From Chenopodium formosanum (taxonomy: Eukaryota; Streptophyta; Magnoliopsida; Caryophyllales; Amaranthaceae), in the NCBI GenBank assembly GCA_024500155.1, contig CM044880.1, positions 3,286,001 through 3,350,000 on the forward strand: DNA of 64,000 nucleotides. Direction: 5' to 3'. The position numbers and the translations under genes were made by a program. Positions 57,222 to 64,000 of the stretch are shown here, piece after piece. Under the pieces are notes generated by a model. That model saw only the letters and a program-made list of their open reading frames with translations, did not search any database and was not told the DNA's origin. Numbering within the stretch: position 1 is the first letter of the stretch; the number at the start of each line of letters is the position of its first letter.

Positions 57222-60200
57222 TTATGAAGTCCAGAACACTATCTCAATTGCAGCTTGCCTATACATGTTCTCCACGATAATTGATTCTGGATCTTGATCA
57301 TCACCAGTAGTCTAATACAAATAAAACATTTAATTAATCACTGTTTAATTAATTACACAATTAGTAGTGTAAGTAAAACGAGGCAAAGTACTCAAGTTAG
57401 GTAGAATTTGTTATATACACCCGGGTGTACAAAACAGGCTCCCGAGTTTAATTAGGTGGATGGGTGTTTGGAAAAGGTGATCAAGGGACATTGTATCACA
57501 TGATATTTGCGTTGCAATTAATGAATTAAACCCCTTTTAAATTACTCAAAAAAAGAAGGCAATTAAGGTATTAAACATGATTAGCGTTTAATACCATCAT
57601 TAAATATAATTAACACTCCATAAGAATTTCATTTAAGAAACTTTAATTACACTCAAGCCCTTTGGTAAAGCTAGTACTTTATTTATTTATTTTTTTTTTT
57701 TTTTTTTTTTTTTTTGAAGCATAGGACTATAGGAGTATAATTTAGCTGACATCAAGTAAACTAATAGTTTTCGTTCAAAAAAAAATTAAACAAACAAATG
57801 TGGTTTATTATAGGTAAATTATTTTCCAAGTACGGCATATAATTTGTAAAATGTTGTGAATGACAAGAGCTAATATACATGCATATATAAGCCATACAAT
57901 TTAATTTCCAAATGTGTTAGGTAGGTGCCATGCATAGTTAATAAAAGAGTGACACATATTTATTTTATGATTTCTACAATTTAATGAGCTTAATTATTAG
58001 AATAACTCCTCTTCTCAAGCTGAAATTTTCACAATTCAAGTTGAAATAATAAAATTGACATGATAGAGCATAAAATATGTATATTCTTGAACCTCAATTA
58101 TCAACTTAACCTCTTACTTGAGTTTAACAAAAAAATTATAAAGAAAACTTACACGGGTTTGAAACATGAAATGGCTCCGATTAGCATCATCAGTATAGAT
58201 ATTAGCCGCAAAAATCTCCATCGCATACTTCTCAAGAACACTGCAAATTGTAGTAAACAGAACTGGCTTCTTTGTTGCGTAAACAGCGTATTGCGCAACG
58301 TTGCCACAAATACTCAGCACCACATTCGAAGCTGTCCATGTCTTTATTTTCACAGCCCTGGATGAACCAGTCGAGTAGTTGTTGTTGTTGTTGTCGTCGT
58401 CGTTGTTGTTCATCAAAGAAACTTGGTTAGCCATAAACGCTTCCCTAGTACTAGGGAGCGTAGCTAGCCTCGAGGTGGCTGGGACCGAGGGCCCGATTGG
58501 GAAGGACGACGACATGATGGGTGGAAGTCCTTGATTCTGTTCTATCTTCTGTATCTCAAGCCTTTCGACGGTGTTTTGTAGGGTTTTGATATAGTTCACT
58601 GCTTCTTCAACTATGGTAGTTTTATCTGCCTGACCTCATGTAAATTTAAACAATTAATTTAATTTTATTATTACATTGTATTATGTCATAAAAATTATGT
58701 ATATTCCGTATAAGGATTTAATTTATTGTTTGTTGTTAATTTTTTATAATGGAAAATGTTATACATAGTCCTGCATATAAACATTAAATTTACACCAGAA
58801 GATCGTAAAATTTAGAAAAATATAAAAATATAAACACTAATTACACTGATTTACGCATGTTTTTGTCATGAATTTCTAATTTTATACAATTTTATAATAC
58901 ATAGTATATAAATTTCTACACTTTTTTTTTTTCTAGCTCATTTGAAAACATTGTATACTTTTCACAATTAAATCACGGAAAAAAGGAATTATCATAATTA
59001 TTTTTCACATAATTATTACTTGGGACTTCCTTTGGAGCAATTCAAGGATAAAGCTTCCAACCTCCAACTTACAAATAATTTAATTATTTTAATTTGTTCT
59101 TGCTAGATGTGCAGATTTTATATTTCAGTTTCACAATTTTTTTTTATTAATTAATTAATTAATTTTTCATTGGCTTCTCGTTTCGAATTGATGCTTTTTA
59201 ATAGGTTGAAAACTAGAGGGGATAGATTCATAATAAGTTTAATTTTCATATAAACAAAATTATTGTGACGAGTCTAATAAGGTATGTAGTCGAAAAATTT
59301 AACGCAAGGCTTTAACGGCCATCAAATACACAATTACCAAGGTTCAAGTATAGTGGTAGTAACGATAATGAATTTGTCTGTAAGTTTTAAATGAAATAAA
59401 CTCTCAAAATAGTTTCATGATAAATACACGCATACCATGCAAACCGTACCCCTTACTCAAAATGGTAATGTGTTTTTTTTATAAAAATATTTCTACTCAA
59501 TCAATATACCAACTTAAACTTGGTAATAAAATTTATTATGAAACAATTTACTTCAAAATGGGTTGTATTACCATGAACATTGACAAGTTTTTTAATCTTA
59601 AAAAACACATTTAAACTCATGGTCATTGACTCGATCCATCAACTCAAGACTTACGAATAAAGGGACATGATAAGTTGATTGACAATTTGGGATGATTTGC
59701 TTTATTATTTACCATTATTTTATCAAAAAGTTAATTTTACTGGAAAGTTTGAATTATTAAGACTGTAAAAAAAAATTAAAAAAAAAAACAAAAAAACCTC
59801 TGATACCGTAATTTTTTTAATTAATTAAATTTTTAGAGCAATATTCAAAGTCTAAGATCAATTAAATCTCACATACATAATTTGGCTTTTATGACTCTCT
59901 CTCTATAGCAGAATTTAATTTTTTTTTTTTTTTAAAAAAAATATCAATAAATCAACATTACAAAAACTAAATCCCTTAAAAATTAGCATCCGAAAAATGA
60001 CAACAAATTAATAAAATAATTAAACAACTCTATCTCAATTTATTAGTCATTTATTTTTCTTTTGAATGCTTTTTCTAATTTTTTTTTCTTTTTTTTTTTT
60101 TTTTTTAATGTTTTGATTGGTAACAAATTGAATAATGACAATGACATGCAAAATTGTAAATACTAGTATGGATTTATGTGTGTTTACCTTAGGAGTAAGT

Positions 60201-60484
60201 TGAGGGAGCAAAGAGTGAAGAGTTGCGAACATACTTCTCATTTTCTTCCTCCTCTCCCTCTCAGTCCATATGTGTATCTCATGCTCCGATGGCCCTTCCC
60301 CTTCCTTTCCCTTCCCTTTCATCGCTGCGCTTCGCCTCCGTTTCCTCTCCCCCGTTGGCTCCGTGGCTGGCACCGAAACCACCTTCTCGCCACCAGAATT
60401 GCCAGCACTATCATTGGACAAATCAACCCATGATTGGGTTTCCCATAGAAAAGCGTCATTTTCATGATTTATTTCATGAGCCAT
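57222..60484 (-). CDS. ZOU: bHLH95/ZHOUPI-like transcription factor, 3 exons
   Basis: The exons (-) are 60484-60188, 58629-58153 and 57311-57222, all joined in phase 0. They sum to 864 nt, or 287 residues. The basic helix-loop-helix spans the first intron: HEIHIWTERERRKKMRSMFA and LHSLLPQLTPK in exon 1, then ADKTTIVEEAVNYIKTLQNT in exon 2. The HEIHIWTERERRKKM string is characteristic of bHLH95 (ZHOUPI/RGE1). A low-complexity Asn/Asp tract (from GTT/GTC triplets near 58378-58410) and a C-terminal ACT-like region follow, ending QAAIEIVFWTS. In Arabidopsis the factor works with ICE1 to trigger endosperm breakdown and embryo cuticle formation. It acts in the nucleus on E-box DNA. Intron 1 is 1.6 kb and AT-rich; intron 2 is 0.84 kb. 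The asparagine tract length is probably variable. Confidence 0.9.
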
Positions 60485-60589
60485 TTTGGTGATAAAAGCT
60501 TGTATTTTTTGTTTGGTTTTTGTGAGTATAAGCTAAGGGTTTTGGTTGTGAAATAAGGGTAGTGAGAAATAAAGGGTGCCTTTGTTAGG

Positions 60590-60598
60590 ATATATAGA
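60590..60598 (-). promoter_or_regulatory. Probable TATA box of the bHLH gene
   Basis: On the minus strand TCTCTATATATCC lies about 108 bases upstream of the ATG, a suitable distance for a short leader. Confidence 0.5.
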
Positions 60599-60599
60599 G

Positions 60600-61087
60600 A
60601 GAGGGGGAACAAGGCGTTTTACAAAGGTGGCAAATGTAATTTATTTATTTAATTTTTTTTTTTTTTTTTTTTTTTGTGTATAGAAATTAAAAGCTACAAA
60701 GGAAATATAATAAATGACATTTTAAATTATTAAATTATTACATAATTTAAAATTATTTCCAAAATTTTAATTACCAACTAAGCTAACTTACTTTTGTGTA
60801 CGATCAATAATAGATGTACTACTAGTCGTATATGCACACGATACATGTGTCTATTACGTAAAAATTTAATATTCCATAATATTTATATAAGATTAAATAA
60901 ATATATAGAAAACAGTATCAAATAAATTAAACAATTTTTCAAAACTCCCTTCTTTAAGAATACACGCATTATTCGATATAAATAAATTAAAATATTTATC
61001 ATAATTCTTTATACTCAAATTATTCAAGAAAGCAACCTATTCTAATTAGATTCTTTTGTTCTTTTACGCCACCTCAAGTTTTCTAAT
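60600..61087. other. bHLH promoter region
   Basis: AT-rich, with a T run near 60653-60675. No gene or bounded repeat. The TATA box lies at its edge. Confidence 0.45.
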
Positions 61088-61955
61088 GTATGGTTGGTGC
61101 ACCCGAAAAGAACATAAGGTATATTTAAAAGAACATGAAAAAAAAAAAAGAACATTATATATATTTATAAAGAACATGAGCATAATATGTTCTTTAAGTT
61201 TGATGATTATGTTCTTTGAGTTTGAACTATATGTTCTTTATATTATACAATATGTTCTTTATATTATACAATATATTCTTTAATGTATGTACATTAAAAA
61301 AAAAAAAAAAAAAAAAATCAATCACTCGAGTAACCAGAAAAAAGAACATGTTCTTTAATGTATTATCATGTTCTTTTTATAAAGACTTTATGTTCTTTGG
61401 CTAGAGGTGATCAAAGTTAGAACGGCCCGACCCGATTTTGGACGGGTTTTGGGCAGAATTTTTTCGTCCCCAAAATCGGGTCGGACCCGGCCCTTAAATT
61501 TAATTTATTGGGCGGGTTGGGAATGCGTTTTATGCATTTTAGTTGATTTTTTTTACTCGACCCAAAAGCCCGCATGGTCAGACAATTTTGGGCACAAAAA
61601 CTTCGGCCCAAAATTTGGCCCGACCCGAGAAGTGAGCTGATTTTTAAACCTTGGCCCGGCCCACCCAATGATCACCTACATCTTTGTCAAACACGAACAT
61701 GTTCTTTTTTGTCAAATATAATGTTCTTTTTCAAACACGTTCAACACCTAAATAACCATGAAAAATAACATGTTCTTTTTGTAAAGACTTTATGTTCTTT
61801 GTAATGTCATGTTCTTGTCATACACAAACATGTTCTTTTGTCAAACATAGGTATGTTCTTTTTCTAACACTAGCATGTTCTTTTTTTTGCCCATGTTCTT
61901 TAAAATATGTCTAATGTTCTTTCCGGGTGCACCATACGCATGGTGCACCCGGGTA
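61088..61955. mobile_element. Foldback element of iterated ATGTTCTTT units
   Basis: Left end TTGGTGCACCCGAAAAGAACAT and right end ATGTTCTTTCCGGGTGCACC are inverted repeats. Between them are roughly 17 copies of ATGTTCTTT and about five of its complement AAAGAACAT near the left end, spaced irregularly. There is a (TATATTATACAATATGTTCT)-type local duplication near 61238-61275. The right end adds a second inverted copy GCACCATACGCATGGTGC. No coding region. A hAT-like element (61402-61680) interrupts it. Repeats like these may be transposase-binding sites of a non-autonomous element; superfamily unknown. Confidence 0.7.
61402..61680. mobile_element. hAT-like MITE nested in the ATGTTCTTT element
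   Basis: Ends TAGAGGTGATCA and TGATCACCTACA are inverted repeats. The flanks TCTTTGGC and TCTTTGTC match at 7 of 8 positions, as an aged 8-bp duplication. Subterminal CGGCCCGACCCGATTTTGG and GGCCCGACCCGAGAAG resemble those of the hAT at 42363. The interior is non-coding. Confidence 0.7.
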
Positions 61956-63865
61956 GACTATACTATTTTCACTAGTTTTCTTATACGAGTACAATCGAGA
62001 TTAGTAAGAATTAAAAGATTGTTAAGTGAAGAAAAGACCTCTCCCCTCCCATTGTTTTAGTTTCTCTAGTCATTTAGGTTAGAAGCCCTCTAACTATTCC
62101 AGGATTAGACTATTTCTGACCTCTTTTTTTTAGTTTAATTCAGTCTTATTTTTTAATAAAAAAGTTATTAATAAATCAGCACAATTTGAGTGTAGTTTGT
62201 CGTAGGTACATTTCCCTATGGAGGAGTTGATGACGTTCATCAATTTTGTAGTAGTACAAAGTAATAGTAGTACGTTTTCCCTTGGTGGATAATCATGATC
62301 GAGAATTAGGTTGTTGGTAAAAAATTATGTTTGCAACACTTTTTAAGTTTGTATATACAATTAGATGATCTACAAAAATAGTGCCAAATTACAATAAAAA
62401 TTGGCTAATCATCTTTTTAAAAAGACAGTATTTTCCAGTGAAATACAACTATACAAGTATGCAAGAAATATCCTACCGTGTAAGATCTTCTCAAATGACA
62501 ACTATTTTTTGTTTGATTCAATGTGTTACGAATTGATTAAGTTTACGTTGTTTATAAGTCATATGATTATTTTTTTTTTTAATTATTGACGGATTCACTC
62601 AAAATTAAAAATAAATAAATTAATAATAAATACAGAGCACAAATGAAAAATCAAAATACAAAGAGTATTGGCAAAGGTGGCCGTTTTTTCGGGCTAGAAA
62701 CAACTAATGCGTAAATTTGAGAGTTTTCTCAACTGTTGGTGAGTGGGTCCCATATAAAACAACTCCCTCCATCTGTTTCTGTTTAGGAAACCAGTTTGCT
62801 ATTCAACGACAATTTTTTTTCTTGTCCAAATGTGGAAATTATTTCCAAATGCTACTTAAGGAGTAAATCATTGATGATTGTTGCATAAATGTCTCAAGAT
62901 TAATCTTCAATTCTGTTCACTTGACAAATTATTATCTAAACTTATTAGCTCTCATAGTCATCTAACTTTGTTGTTCTTAATCACATTTATTCAAATTGTT
63001 TATTGCAAATTGTAGCTGTAAATTAAACTTAAGTAACGTTTCTCTAGCTTAACTGGCTTTTACTGTTATTGTCTTTATAACTGATCTAAGCAATTAATTT
63101 TACCGGTATGGAAAATGCATATTCACGTTTGCCTTCTCCCCCTAATAGCAGTAATTGAGTGGCCAATATATCAAATCTTCTCTGGTCATGACTCAGCTCT
63201 AACCAATAAACTTTCATAATAGCTAAATCTTATCTGTCATTATCATCTTTATAAGCAGTTATATTATATAGTTTTTTTTTTCTTCTCCTGTAAAGTTAAT
63301 ATTAATGGATAAATGACGCGACGTGGTGTAAATTTAGGAGAAATAATTGATATGTTTATTATGTTGCCTTTTTGTTTCAAAAATGTCCTTCTCATATTTG
63401 AGTATGATCATTTGGGCTTGGATCGATGTTGGATTGACCCGTGATAGACCAATACTTATAGATTTTATTTGAAATAAACAAGTTAGTTTGGCTAGTCGGA
63501 CTAGGCCATAGGGGGTTAAGGCAGTTCAAGTCACTATTCATTTCAATTAAATCAATTTATTTGACTACTCAGTTAAATTTGACATTTGGGTCAATTAGGG
63601 TTTGAGTTAATCTGGTCTTGGACTCCAGGTTGTAAACAAGTTAAAGGGGGTTATAATACGGTTTATATCATTTTCTGGTTGCTAACGAGCGAGCATATAG
63701 CTTAACATGTCATAACTGAAATTATCTTTGTCGAATTTAAATTATTTTTTATTGAATTGAAATTATTTTTAACTGATTTTTTTTTTTTACCGATCCTCTA
63801 TTATATGTCATTTTTTAAGTTATTAATTTTTACTGATCAAATTTATTTTTGTTGAAATAAAATTA
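61956..63865. other. Terminal spacer
   Basis: AT-rich; no gene supported. CTCCCTCCATCTGTTTCTG near 62764 looks like one end of a Stowaway-type MITE, but I cannot find its partner. Confidence 0.45.
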
Positions 63866-63930
63866 TTTTTACTACATTTTAGAGTGAAGAGAACATTTTT
63901 TTTAACTACATTTTAGAGTGAAGAGAACAT
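63866..63930. repeat. Tandem duplication, unit about 35 bp
   Basis: ACTACATTTTAGAGTGAAGA followed by GAACA occurs twice, separated by a short T run. No coding content. Confidence 0.8.
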
Positions 63931-64000
63931 AGCATAGCCTAAGTTTGAAATAAATTGTTACAAATCAAATATTCCTTTGGAAGTAATAATTTTTTTTGAT

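Overview
This is a nuclear window from a flowering plant, most likely a core eudicot. The genes are intron-rich with GT-AG introns, the spacers are very AT-rich, and plant-specific genes and plant DNA-transposon families are present. The short dispersed motifs ACTCCGTA and ACGAAGTA and the TE style remind me of Caryophyllales (beet, spinach, quinoa type genomes). That placement rests on memory, not on a search.

Layout. 1-2233: degraded material with a MITE, a frameshifted kelch-type fragment and two orphan coiled-coil exons. 2847-6698 (-): ent-kaurene synthase in 14 exons. 7649-8830 (-): the chloroplast lipid-import permease TGD1. Its probable 5' leader intron (to about 11518) contains a 1.15-kb near-perfect inverted repeat. 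12556-18533 (-): a receptor-like kinase with a SPARK-type ectodomain, 9 exons. 18.6-25 kb: spacer with a CACTA element flanked by a GAA target duplication. 25047-29478 (+): GPI-anchored PI-PLC-X-like protein, 9 exons. 29.5-46 kb: a 16.5-kb gene-poor stretch full of small DNA transposons, including two hAT elements with perfect 8-bp target duplications and a Tourist-like family with TTA duplications. 46231-47511 (+): intronless U-box E3 ligase of the PUB25/PUB26 type. 48626-53395 (-): a large ankyrin-repeat gene built from three copies of a two-exon module. 53719-54682 (-): an unassigned exon and a small FBD-like gene. 57222-60484 (-): bHLH95/ZHOUPI-like transcription factor. 61088-61955: an element made of iterated ATGTTCTTT units with a hAT-like element nested inside.

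How the genes fit together. The receptor kinase, PLC-X protein, U-box ligase and bHLH95 lie together in Arabidopsis too (around At1g49730-At1g49780, from memory). This core is therefore probably an old conserved block, into which the ankyrin gene and transposons were inserted. Kaurene synthase (gibberellin pathway) and TGD1 (lipid import) are both plastid genes, but nothing here shows joint regulation.

I joined exons by hand from splice signals and frame. In each of the multi-exon genes (kaurene synthase, TGD1, receptor kinase, PLC-X, ankyrin, bHLH95) the summed coding length divides by three and ends at a stop codon. I saw no novel multi-gene system. The most unusual structures are the TGD1-intron inverted repeat, the ankyrin exon-pair triplication and the ATGTTCTTT element.
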